Shown: positions 1 to 9,850 of the stretch, piece by piece
Numbering within the stretch: position 1 is the stretch's first letter
Layout: each line of letters begins with the position of its first letter
Assembly: GCA_033032175.1 (NCBI GenBank)
Contig: CM065323.1
Span: 3,534,001 to 3,598,000 of the forward strand
Direction of reading: 5' to 3'
DNA length: 64,000 bases
DNA from: Saturnia japonica
Lineage: Eukaryota; Arthropoda; Insecta; Lepidoptera; Saturniidae
Made by a program: the position numbers and the translations under genes
Notes under the pieces: generated by a model
Told to the model about the DNA's origin: nothing
Database searches by the model: none
The model's input: the letters and a program-made list of their open reading frames with translations, nothing else

Positions 1-2
1 CT

Positions 3-714
3 AAATTCTTTGGAAGAATCTCTCGAAAGGTACCGCTTCTTACCAAGCAACACCTAGAGAAGCGATTATTATTCGCTAAAAAATATGTTAATTGGACGGT
101 ACGAGAATGGAAAAAAAGTGTTATTTTCAGATGAAACAAACATAAATATGGTAAATTCCGTTGGAAAGCGCTATGTTAGACGTCCTGTAAACAATGCTTT
201 TAATTATAAATACACAAGGAGTATAATCAAGCACGGTGGAATGTTAAAACGCGGTAACATTAAAGTTTTTTCCGGATGTGGAGTTGGACCCGTTCGGAAG
301 ATTGAAAGTACAATGGATCAATGGCATTACAAAAATATTTTAGAGCACACAATGATTCCCTACTCGGACGATCATTTGCCTGTAACCTGGATCTTTCAGC
401 ATGGCAATGACCCTAAACACACGGCCAATAGCGCCAAATGTTTCCTTAGCGAACAGCGTATATCCGTTTTAGACTGGCCAGTAAATAGTCCGGATTTAAA
501 ACCAATAGAAAATCTCTGGTATATTGTTAAAAAGAAAGTCTCAAACAAACGTAACATCAGTCAAAACGAACTATATGAAACATTTGTTGAAGCATGGAAT
601 TCAATCCCCCTAGAAAAATGTATGAAATTGATTGAATCAATGCCATGTCGTTGCAGTGCTGTTATTGAAAATAAGGGATACGCCACTAAATATTTATTAT
701 ATTACTATTGGTAG
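3..714 (+). pseudogene. Tc1-like (DD34E) transposase, truncated at window edge and frameshifted
   Basis: C-terminal two thirds of a Tc1/mariner-superfamily transposase, the nuclear enzyme that cuts and rejoins its own transposon at TA sites. The first catalytic Asp lies in SDET (codon 130-132) and the Glu in PIENLW (codon 508-510). The position exactly 34 residues before that Glu, where family members carry QDND, reads QHGND: codon 403-405 is GGC (Gly), so the second catalytic Asp is lost. Upstream, frame 3 is open from base 3 and reads LTKQHLEKRLLFAKKY, typical of the linker before the DDE domain, but the frame changes inside a run of seven A (111-117). The reading from 85 to 714 is therefore only the downstream frame, not a true start. 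The DNA-binding half and left terminal repeat lie outside the window. Family is certain; this copy is inactive. Confidence 0.9.
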
Positions 715-2188
715 GCTGTGGATAGTAGATATTTCGTAAATAACAATACTAATTACTAATACTTAAAAAATATTGTTTTTTATACTTTTTTGTTGTTGTT
801 TCTAATTAGTTGACCATTATTGTTCATACCTTAAAACTGATTTAAATGTTTGTCCGTAATGTAATATTGAAACTGCTCTTGTGTAATGGGATTTATAGTT
901 TTTCTAATAAATGATTTTTGCTGAGTGGCTAAATATGTGTGTGGTCTAACGTTATCCTGATGAAAGACCACACCCTTCCTGTTGATCAATTAGAGTAATG
1001 ACGAAAATTATTGCCCACGTAGGCAGAAAACCTTAATTTAAATTAAAAAAAAAAGACTAATACTTAGCAACACCATTATGTAAATCAATGACAAAGCCGT
1101 ACAGCATAAGGTCCATACAGCTAAGAGCCATGAGGGACATATGGATCAAATTAATGACTCACATGGCACGTGTCAATTGAGTTTAAGATGATTATCATTG
1201 ACGTAGTCTCGGAATCAACAGTTAGTAGTACTACCCACAACGCAGAACAAATAGCATAGTTCACGGCAAAACGAATACACCATTTCACATTCGTACGCTA
1301 TTATTTATCCACTTACGTTTTACTACGCGTCATAACGAAAGGTAAAAAGAACTAAAGACTAGCTCTAGGACACACGGCAGTGTGTTAGCCAAATTGGGAA
1401 CAGACATTCACAAAACATTTGGTTACTTTTAATATAATTATATGGTAATTAAAAGACAAAAATTTTTTGATCGTAGTTTATTGAGATATGCCAAATTAGA
1501 GGTCCCTTAAAAAATAACAAATTGTTTTGTAAATGAATTGAAGAACGTACATTACATCATACGTTAAGATAATTTTTTATATTAGCATCAGTAGGGGTTA
1601 ATACTGCGAAAAGAAAAACTAATATATCGAAATGTTGATAACAAAATGATAATGAATCTGAAAAATATTACGTAAGGAGGACACCGCCATACAAAGTTGA
1701 AATATCTTAATAGGTATTCGTGACTACGAAGCCAGTTTATATAACATGGTTCGTATAAAAACGTTCGAGAAAATGAACCGAACAATAACTCATAAAGTAT
1801 GATAAGTTTTACGATAGTACCTACTTAGACCCGGTAAACTGATAGCCTAGATATGAAACGATAATATTATGTGTTACTGTGTAAGCAGCTATAGAAATTT
1901 TTTATGAAAGTAATTTTACTTATAGTATTTCGTCTTATACATTAAGTATTTATGTCACCGAATACTTGTACAAACCAACTTGAGACTGTTCATTGTCAGC
2001 ATATTGTGAACGGACACTAAAATTACATAAAGTATCTTCGGATAGCTAGTTCATACAAAAGCTTACCAACAGACATATTATCTTTCTATCTTTAGTAGCA
2101 AAAACAGTGCTTAGATAGATTATTAAAAAACGGCCGTAAGCCTATAGGAAGACAGACTCCCACGTATAACTTCAGAAACACATCCATA
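715..2188. other. Non-coding stretch with one mariner scrap
   Basis: AT-rich DNA between the Tc1-like pseudogene and the gypsy element. Apart from the mariner remnant at 915-991 I see no coding signature. The 65-codon minus ORF at 1588-1785 has no recognisable motif. The right terminal repeat of the Tc1 element should lie just after 714 but cannot be defined without its left partner. Confidence 0.6.
915..991 (-). pseudogene. Mariner transposase fragment
   Basis: Read on the minus strand this encodes LINRKGVVFHQDNVRPHT followed by LATQQK, the hallmark block around the second catalytic Asp (HQDN, Asp codon 954-956) of mariner transposases. The next conserved block (HPPYSPDLAPSDYH) is missing: the sequence jumps to unrelated residues, so an internal deletion removed the third catalytic Asp. 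A stop lies immediately before the block. Family call is firm; the fragment is non-functional. Confidence 0.8.
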
Positions 2189-2192
2189 GACT
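2189..2192. other. Target-site duplication GACT (partner at 7048-7051)
   Basis: GACT directly precedes the 5' LTR and directly follows the 3' LTR (7048-7051). Four-base duplications are usual for Ty3/gypsy integrases. It shows a single integration event and no recombination between different copies. Confidence 0.9.
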
Positions 2193-2559
2193 TGTGGCAC
2201 ATCTCATTGATGTAACGTGCCCGAGAAACATATTGTGCATTAAATCGCTGGCGCCTATGTTTCTGAACCGCTGACTACACTGTTCCCCCCCGCGCGGCGA
2301 TCGATAGCACGAGCCGCGCTCGCGCACCTTCACCCTTCTACTCGTGGATAGATTATCTTGGAGGTTGGACATATCGCGCGCGCTTATTCTTGCTTTTGTT
2401 AAATTACCTACGTCTTTTATGTACTGTATCTCTATCTTTGTTTATGTAAATATTAAACTTAAGTTATCATTTCACTCGCTTAATTTCTGCCTAATCTTCG
2501 CCTACTAAACTATTGCAAACGTTCTCTTCTTAAGTGGGTTTGATTCACATCAGCCCACA
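2193..2559 (+). repeat. 5' LTR (367 bp)
   Basis: Begins TGTGGCAC and ends CAGCCCACA, with TG...CA termini and a 5-bp terminal inversion TGTGG/CCACA. It is identical to the 3' LTR except for a C-run of seven instead of six near 2285. The central part holds a GC-rich block with CGCG-rich words. The LTR should carry the element's promoter; I could not assign a TATA box with confidence. Confidence 0.95.
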
Positions 2560-2561
2560 AT

Positions 2562-2579
2562 TGGTGACCCCGACGTGAT
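2562..2579 (+). promoter_or_regulatory. Primer-binding site, tRNA-Trp type
   Basis: TGGTGACCCCGACGTGAT lies two bases after the 5' LTR. From memory it is complementary to the last 18 bases of animal tRNA-Trp including CCA. Minus-strand DNA synthesis of the element would start here. Confidence 0.88.
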
Positions 2580-2733
2580 CGGATTTTGATAAAACCTCAG
2601 TAAGTTTGCATCAAAAGTTGGTATTTATTTAAAAGTGAGTGATTACACGACGGTAATTTTATCTACGGAACGTTCGAGTGAAAGGCGGTGGTCCAAGTGA
2701 AACTCGGTGAGCGTTTTGATTTTTTTTAAACAC

Positions 2734-3564
2734 ATGGCTACCAAAAGTGATGACCTTGCTGATGCTTCAGAGGTACTTAGAGTGGGTGTTAGGATACCCC
2801 CATTTTGGCCTGAAGAACCAGCGTTATGGTTTGCTCAGGTAGAGAGTCAGTTCGTCTTGTCCAAGATCACCTCTGACGAGACGAAATTTTATTATTTGGT
2901 AGCACAACTTGATCATCAATTCGCCGCTGAAGTTAAGGATGTAATAACAAATCCTCCTACAACTGATAAGTACATCAAGCTAAAAAGTGAACTAATAAAA
3001 CGATTATCTGCTTCCCAAGAAAAGCGTGTCAAGCAGCTGTTGATGCACGAGGAGCTTGGTGATAGGAAGCCTTCGCAATTCTTGCGCCATCTCCAGAGCC
3101 TTGCTGGTCCATCTGTCCCAGAGGAATTTCTCTCAACAATTTGGTCAAGCCGTCTGCCTACCAACATTCAAACTGTGATCGCTTCGCAGGTAGACTTACC
3201 TCTAAGCAAGCTAGCTGAATTAGCAGACAAGGTGCATGAGATTGTCCCTTCTACTCCGCAAGTAGCCAGCACCTCTAAGCCGCATAACTCAACATCGTCA
3301 CATGAGTATGACGACTTGGCTAAGCAGGTTAGCGAGTTAACGAAGCAAGTTGCTAAATTAACAGAGCAGGTGGCTAGAGGAACACGTTCGAATTCACACC
3401 AAAGGAGAAGACGAGATAACCGTTCTCGATCGCGATCCCGTCCTAGGCAGCCTCCTCCGAATCATCCTCATTGCTATTACCATTTCACTTACGGAGCTAA
3501 AGCGCATAAATGCAAACAGCCATGTAGTTTTTCATCGGAAAACTTACAGGGCAGTCGCAAGTAG
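2734..3564 (+). CDS. gag: Gag polyprotein of the Kabuki-like retrotransposon
   Basis: Structural protein that would form the virus-like particle and package element RNA in the cytoplasm; 276 codons. I start at ATG 2734 (MATKSDDLADASEV) because the earlier in-frame opening at 2707 is only a GTG. The N-terminal half (PPFWPEEPALWFAQVESQF and a long helical region) is the capsid-like domain of insect Ty3/gypsy Gags. A Lys/Gln heptad-like stretch around 3310-3375 and an Arg/Ser-rich stretch around 3385-3450 follow. The C-terminus has a C-X2-H-X9-C-X3-C zinc motif (codons 3472 to 3525) instead of the usual CCHC knuckle, as in CsRn1-type elements. The frame is intact. Pol overlaps it from 3528 in the -1 frame; I see no perfect slippery heptamer in the overlap. 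Confidence 0.88.
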   Translation: MATKSDDLADASEVLRVGVRIPPFWPEEPALWFAQVESQFVLSKITSDETKFYYLVAQLDHQFAAEVKDVITNPPTTDKYIKLKSELIKRLSASQEKRVKQLLMHEELGDRKPSQFLRHLQSLAGPSVPEEFLSTIWSSRLPTNIQTVIASQVDLPLSKLAELADKVHEIVPSTPQVASTSKPHNSTSSHEYDDLAKQVSELTKQVAKLTEQVARGTRSNSHQRRRRDNRSRSRSRPRQPPPNHPHCYYHFTYGAKAHKCKQPCSFSSENLQGSRK

Positions 3565-6500
3565 CGGCGAACGACTGCCCATCTTCAACAGGCCGTCTAT
3601 TTGTAACAGACCGCACTACGAAAATGCAATTCTTGATCGACACTGGTTCCGATTTATGTGTTTTCCCGCGTAAAGCTGTTAAGACGCCCTGTTCCAAATC
3701 CAAGTTTGACCTTATAGCTGCCAATAATACAGTAATTCATACTTATGGCCTCACACAGCTACAGCTGGATTTTGGATTACGACGTTCTTTTATTTGGTAG
3801 TTTACAGTTGCTGACGTCTCAAAACCCATAATCGGTATTGACTTTCTGGGATACTATAATTTACTGGTAGACTGTAAGCAACAACGCTTGGTTGATGGAA
3901 TTACATCTCTCGTAGTAAAAGCTATTCATACTGATCTTGAATACAGCGAATCTATCAAAGCTGTTACAGGAGAATCAGCTTTTCATGCAATTTTACGCGA
4001 GTATCCTGAAATCACAAGACCTGCAGGAGTACCAAATAATCCAAAGCATAACACAATGCACTACATCAGGACATCTCCAGGCCCACCAGTCTCTTGCAAA
4101 CCAAGACGCCTTGATCCAGTTCGTTTGCATGCGGCTAAACAAGAGTTTGAGGCAATGCTAGCGAGTGGTGTAGCTAAGCGTTCGGAAAGCCCTTGGTCAT
4201 CTGCACTTCACCTGGTAAAGAAGAAGGACGACGGTTGGAGACCTTGTGGTGACTATCGTGCTTTAAATGCAAGAACCATTCCAGATAGGTACCCCATCCG
4301 TCATATTCATGATTTTTCTCACCAGCTCTCAGGATGTTCTATATTTTCGAAAATTGATCTTGTCAAGGCTTACAATCAGATCCGCGTAAATCCTGATGAT
4401 GTACCCAAAACAGCATTGACTACTCCATTTGGTTTGTTCGAATTTCAGTACATGACTTTCGGACTTAGAAATGCTGCTCAAACCTTCCAGAGGTTCATTG
4501 ATGAAGTTCTTCTGGGTCTTGATTTTTGCTACGGGTATATCGATGACATCCTGTTATTTTCGTGTTCGATAGAAGAACATAAAAGTCATTTACGCCAGCT
4601 TTTTGACCGTCTTAAGCAATACGGAGTATTGATCAACACTTCGAAGTGTGTTTTGGGAAGGGCAGAAGTTGATTTCTTAGGTTACCATGTTTCAGCTGAG
4701 GGAACTAGACCGTTGGATACTAAAGTCGAAGCTATCAAGAATTATGCTTTTCCTAAGACTATTAAAGAGCTTCGTCGGTTCTTAGGAATGTTGAATTTCT
4801 ACCGTCGCTTTATTCCCAACGCAGCACAACTTCAAGCACCGTTGAACGATATCTTGACCGGTCCAAAAATTAAAAATTCTCATCCCGTCAAGATGACTCT
4901 GGAATTAAAACGAGTATTTGAAGATTGCAAAACCTCACTAGCACAAGCTACTTTACTTTCTCATCCTGATGCTTCCAGTAAACTAGCAATTGTTACCGAC
5001 GCTTCTGACTCTGCGATCGGTGCAGTTCTGCAACAACGCAAAGGCACAGATTGGCAACCACTAGCATTTTATTCACACAAGATCTCCAGTACCCAAGCTA
5101 AGTACAGTCCGTATGACAAAGAGTTACTGGCAGTCTACGAAGCCATCAAATATTTTAGGCATATGGTGGAGGCTAGGACTTTTGTGGTTTACACTGATCA
5201 CAAGCCATTAACCTTCGCATTCTCAATGTGTAAGGATAAGTGTTCTCCGCGACAATTTCGCTACTTAGATTTTATCGCACAATTCACAACTGACTTACGC
5301 TACCTTCCAGGAAAAAAGAATGTCGTCGCTGATGCTTTGTCACGTGTGGAAGATATCACTGCTATCGATTATCAAGCACTTGCACGACTTCAGGATTCAG
5401 ATCCAGAACTGCAAGAATTGTTACTTCAAGGCTCCAGCTTGAAACTAGAAAAGTTGAAGTCAGTCGAGAGCAACATTCCTCTTTATTGCGATACTTCAAT
5501 TGGAGAACCTCGTCCATTTGTCACTCCACAACTTCGTAAACAAGTCTTTGACATGTTACATGGACTCCATCATCCAGGAAGTTCAGCTACTGTGCGACTG
5601 GTTACGCAAAGATTTGTGTGGCCAGGGATTCGTAAAGATTGTAGAGAGTGGTCTAGGCAATGCTTGCAATGCCAACAAACTAAAATTTCCCGACATACCA
5701 AGTCACCTCTTTCCTCTTTCCTTACTCCTTCCTCGAGATTTTCTCATATACATCTCGACATAATATGACCGTTACCTTTGTCTTCTCATTACAGGTATTG
5801 TCTCACCGTCATTGACAGATTCACGCGATGGCCTGAGGCAATTCCACTTGTAGACATCACTGCAGAAACCTGTGCGGCAGCCCTTGTGTCTGGTTGGATT
5901 TCCAGATTTGGATGTCCTGCCCGCCTGACAACTGACCGCGGACGCCAGTTACCAGCCACTTGTTTCAATCCCTTGCTTCTCTGGTTGGAGCACGTCACTT
6001 CTGCACTACTGCTTACCATCCAGCAGCGAATGGCATCATAGAGCGCCTGCATCGACAGCTTAAAGCAGCCATTATGTGCCATACTACTTCACAGTGGACT
6101 GAAGCTCTTCCATTGGTTCTACTTGGCATCCGCAGCGCGTGGAAAGAAGATATTCAGACTTCATCGGCCGAACTAGTATATGGCGAACCACTTCGCCTAC
6201 CGGGTCAATTTTTATCTCCACGAGATGACTTTACAACTGATGACATCACCCAATATGCATCTCGTCTTCGAAGTCATTTCCGGAAACTGACACCCAGACC
6301 TACGACATGGCATTCTACTTCTCCATTTTATTTTCCACGTGACCTGCAGAGTTCTTCGCATGTATTTTTGCGACAGGACCACGTGCGTGGCTCTCTTGAA
6401 CCACCTTATTCTGGACCTTATATGGTTGTTGGAAGACAGCCTAAATTTTTCACTATCGACATTAAAGGCAAGAAAGTCACCGTCACTGTCGATAGGCTCA

Positions 6501-6658
6501 AACCGGCATACATGTCGAAAGGAGTGTGCACTGAACCAGCCACTCCCTCTAAAAAGCAAGAATGCCCTGAATCATCTGCAGTACCAGAACCAGAACCTCA
6601 AGAGAGGAGAACAAGAAGTGGCAGAAGAGTCCGGTTTCCAGATTTTTATCGACCATAG
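3528..6658 (+). pseudogene. pol: Pol polyprotein (protease, RT, RNase H, integrase), broken at three points
   Basis: Order: aspartic protease (FLIDTGSD, Asp-Thr-Gly at 3639-3647); reverse transcriptase at about 4150-4750 with YIDD at 4536-4547; RNase H at about 4980-5345 (TDAS, later TDHKPL); integrase zinc finger at about 5545-5690; integrase core with Asp 5757-5759, Asp 5934-5936 and Glu 6041-6043; a C-terminal TRSGRRVRFPD tail typical of this lineage. Lesions: TAG at 3798-3800 between protease and RT, TGA at 5766-5768 just after the first integrase Asp, and a one-base frame change at about 5949-5951 just after the second integrase Asp. The frame is open from 3528, overlapping gag in -1. 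RT and RNase H are uninterrupted between the stops. Reading 3888-5768, 5778-6041 and 5960-6658 as separate genes would be wrong. Confidence 0.92.
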
Positions 6659-6671
6659 TCACGGTCTAGCC

Positions 6672-6681
6672 AGGGGGAATA
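6672..6681 (+). promoter_or_regulatory. Polypurine tract
   Basis: AGGGGGAATA immediately before the 3' LTR. Plus-strand synthesis of the retrotransposon starts at such a purine run. The position fits exactly with the LTR start at 6682. Confidence 0.85.
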
Positions 6682-7047
6682 TGTGGCACATCTCATTGAT
6701 GTAACGTGCCCGAGAAACATATTGTGCATTAAATCGCTGGCGCCTATGTTTCTGAACCGCTGACTACACTGTTCCCCCCGCGCGGCGATCGATAGCACGA
6801 GCCGCGCTCGCGCACCTTCACCCTTCTACTCGTGGATAGATTATCTTGGAGGTTGGACATATCGCGCGCGCTTATTCTTGCTTTTGTTAAATTACCTACG
6901 TCTTTTATGTACTGTATCTCTATCTTTGTTTATGTAAATATTAAACTTAAGTTATCATTTCACTCGCTTAATTTCTGCCTAATCTTCGCCTACTAAACTA
7001 TTGCAAACGTTCTCTTCTTAAGTGGGTTTGATTCACATCAGCCCACA
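6682..7047 (+). repeat. 3' LTR (366 bp)
   Basis: Second copy of the LTR, following the polypurine tract directly. One C is missing relative to the 5' copy; otherwise I see no difference by eye. Confidence 0.95.
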
Positions 7048-7474
7048 GACTGATGCTTGGTAACAAATTTTCAACTCGAGGCGGTAACTAGCCCTATGGA
7101 TTTTAGAAAATGCTCTATCACCATGCTGTTGTATTTTATCACGATGTTTTCCTTCACTGAAAAGCTCCAGCTTATCATATGATCGATCGACAAGGTATCC
7201 GGAACGCTAAACTGAGCCATCATAATTTAAATCTTCATCAGCATCGTTTATGCAGATATTAGGTATCACGTTCTCGTTCATTTCATTTCCATTAGAACTT
7301 TTTTTATGAAATACATTGAGCCTCTTCAGCTGCGTATGAACATCAACTGCCTGAGCTTTCTCTCCACTCCACAGCAGAACCACACGCGCTGGGCTTCGTT
7401 CAGAGTGACGACAGTTTTACGGTAACCTCCATCTCTCGGCATGAACTAAAAAGTTCTCTATGACTTTTCTTTGT

Positions 7475-7601
7475 CATACCGTGAAGCTGTGGAACCTTCT
7501 CCCGGCCAGCGAGTTCCCTCCTTCTTACAACATCGGGTACAACATGGATTTAGATCTCTCGCTAGTCGTCGTTGTTTGGATTATGCTGTGCTTGTAATCA
7601 G
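7475..7601 (+). pseudogene. LINE ORF2 C-terminal scrap with 3' tail
   Basis: The frame from 7475 reads HTVKLWNLLPASEFPPSYNIG, the conserved C-terminal signature (VxLWNxLPxxxFPxxYNxG) of CR1/Rex1-like non-LTR retrotransposon proteins. It runs directly into a tail (tcgttgtttggattatgctg ... atcagg) that recurs elsewhere in the window as a dispersed repeat. This suggests the dispersed tails are 3' ends of this LINE family. The RT domain is absent. The 64-codon ORF at 7471-7665 is in another frame and is not real. Confidence 0.6.
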
Positions 7602-8922
7602 GCACCACAACCAAGTTGCCAATTCTAGATGTTTTAATAATCAGATATTAGATAGAGATAATTAAGACATAGCTAATCAATACTGTTAACTCACGGACTA
7701 TATTATCGCCTGATTAAAAGAAGCTCATAACGCCTCTCACGTACAATTATAACTGTTACTAATTGCCGGCTTGACACTTCATTTAGCATTTAAGCCACGG
7801 ACAATGAAGACACTGAAATATATAGAAAAAGAGACGAAATAAAAAATCTGTCTATTGTCGTTCCAGTCATATTTAGTGTTTGAGAAGCGAGGTCGATGGT
7901 TGTCAGTCAAGGAAAAAAAACAGCATTGTCATGAACAACATTGATGCGAGATATGGCAGACCTCAATAACAGTTACTTTATTGTAATTTGTACATAAATC
8001 AGTTTCGAGTATTTAAAGTAGAGAAAGTAAGGATGTCACTTACTAGTATTTAATTATTTTTTGCATTACAATATCAATACAGGTATGTTAGTCAAGAATG
8101 AAGACTTTGATAAACTTGTGTGCTATTTTTTTATTTATTGCTATTCCAGTCATGTTTTGTTGTTAGGCATCCAGGAAACGAATTAGAAAAAATTATCCGA
8201 GAAAAAGCAAAATAATGATTTCATCTATTATACAGAATACACAGTCTGATCTACTGTTATCCATCTCGCGCTCTATTCTAACGTTAGGGTGTGGTGCGAC
8301 AGCAATAGATTTATTTTAAAGAGTATTCTTCAAAAATCTTGACGACCCCATTTCCTCAAGCTCTTTGTAAGATTGGTATCTACGGCGCCTCTATACACTA
8401 TCACATTATCAGTGATCAATAATACCGCATCCAAGCCTCAAATATTTTGAGATACTTAAATGCCGTTAGCCGTTAACTTTATCCAGTATTATAACTTCGA
8501 AGCCGTCAATAAAACTGACATCCCTAATTTCCAAAGAGGCTGGTTTGCACGAATTAGATACGAGATTAACCGCTCTCCGTTGCCAACCCAGTTTGATTAG
8601 TTTTTTTTTAAATTCACTATTCCTTTGTTACGAAGTTCCGTAAATACTCTTTTGAAACCCGATTCATATTCTTGTAATGTGCATGATGATCTCATTTTCA
8701 GGTATTTCTCGTTTTAATAAGAATTAGAGGATTTAAGTAATGGAATTTCTTTGTGTTTATTGTTACAGTAGAATGGTTTTATGGCATGTTTTGCAAACAT
8801 GAACATAAATCTTAATAAACGAATGTTAAGAGGTATATACTCGGTAAACAGTCTCTAAATTAGTAAAATATCTGATTTTCGGACAATTGTTAGTAATCGA
8901 TGGTTTTTGATAAAAGAATGTA
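7602..8922. other. AT-rich intergenic DNA
   Basis: No coding signature, repeat or RNA gene recognised on either strand in this stretch. Confidence 0.5.
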
Positions 8923-9078
8923 GCCATGGGTAACTCAGAAAAATTCCTTGCGCCAACTCAATAACTCAAGCGTAGCTTACTGCGCCGGTGTATTGAGTTA
9001 ATTCAAATTTGCGCCATTCAATGGCGCAACAAAATAGTACGCATAGCAAGAGAGTTAGAGAAATGAGTTACCCATGGT
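8923..9078. mobile_element. Small TA-flanked MITE with 14-bp inverted ends
   Basis: ccatgggtaactca (8924-8937) is exactly inverted at 9064-9077. Flanking TA dinucleotides at 8921-8922 and 9079-9080 fit a Tc1/mariner-type target duplication, giving a 156-bp non-autonomous element. The interior has further short palindromic words (tgcgcc/ggcgca). It carries no coding capacity. It abuts the point where LINE 3' UTR homology begins (about 9088), so it probably inserted into or beside that LINE. Confidence 0.65.
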
Positions 9079-9087
9079 TAAAATAAT

Positions 9088-9850
9088 CGTGTGCAGTGTA
9101 ATGTCTGTTGGTAGGTAGCGATTGCAAGTGCAGAGTCAATGTATCGCACGAGTGGCTGCTAGACTCAGGGCTCCATGTCTGAGGAACGGACCTAGGCTTA
9201 AGTTGCCGTTTGAGAGGGTGGTTGTAGCAGGTGTACAGGAGCGAAGTTAACCTCCCGTCCCCTGCGGAGGGCTTGCGCGCACGCTTCATTTGAAGAGACG
9301 GACGGGTATTATGACGCGTAATGCCCCGGTCATACGCACAGTCTTGCCTGCAAGCATGCCTGCACAAACCAGTTTATGCAAGTAAGACAGTAGCTCTCGA
9401 AGGCGGCTTGTGCAATCGTTGACATGCTGAAGGTTGTACTGCGCAGTTATGGTTTGCAAGGTTTTCCCTGCGAGTTTACACTTAGAACACTATGTTCTGG
9501 GGCTTGCACATGCTTATCTGCATATGTGGCCACTGTACGGTGTTCGGTCTTTTTTGTACTGTCATGGCTGCAGAGTTGGACTGCGCAGGCAAGACGATGC
9601 GTGTAGCCAGGGCATTAGCTACCGTGATTTCGTCATCGGGGTCGGTGAAAATGCTCCGCGGCCTACGTTTTGCCTTCGGGGCGTCTGGGACTGGAGTGTA
9701 AGTTGCGGCAGATGCCACTAATGGGTTCAGATGGTTTGACGCTCTGTCGAAATAGCTGCTCGCGAAAGTTTTGTTGTATGATACGATCGAAGGAAGTTGC
9801 ATTTCTTTATGGAGGTCTACGTTTTGAAAGAACCATGATGAATTAACTAT
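9088..9850 (-). pseudogene. Jockey-clade LINE, 3' fragment
   Basis: Diverged copy of the 3' end of the LINE that is nearly complete at 51,845-56,231. The 106-codon minus frame at 9482-9802 contains MQLPSI, SYFDRASNHLNPLV, AATYTPVPDA and KRRPRSIFTDPDDEI, matching the extreme C-terminus of that LINE's ORF2 in order. Homology begins near 9850 (upstream FQNVDLHKEM) and continues into the 3' UTR down to about 9088. The C-terminal residues after ITVANALATR have drifted. It is 5'-truncated and dead. Plus-strand ORFs at 9424-9721 are shadows. Confidence 0.82.

Larger units (their letters stand above)
2193..7047 (+). mobile_element. Ty3/gypsy LTR retrotransposon, Kabuki/CsRn1-like, full-length but defective
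   Basis: A 4,855-bp element with direct LTRs (2193-2559 and 6682-7047), a 4-bp target duplication (GACT), a primer-binding site, gag, pol in a -1 frame and a polypurine tract. There is no env-like ORF. The primer site matches the 3' end of tRNA-Trp and the Gag zinc motif is C-X2-H-X9-C-X3-C. That pair is, from memory, diagnostic of the CsRn1/Kabuki lineage of Ty3/gypsy elements (Kabuki is from Bombyx mori). The LTRs differ only by seven versus six C in one run, so insertion is very recent, yet pol carries two in-frame stops and one frameshift. The element may have been copied in trans. Confidence 0.93.

Noticed and set aside
1588..1785. 65-codon minus-strand ORF upstream of the gypsy element
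   Set aside because: AT-rich reading, no motif, no start or splice context.
5778..6041. Separate gene for an integrase-like protein
   Set aside because: Same frame as the preceding pol segment, split only by the TGA at 5766; part of one broken pol.
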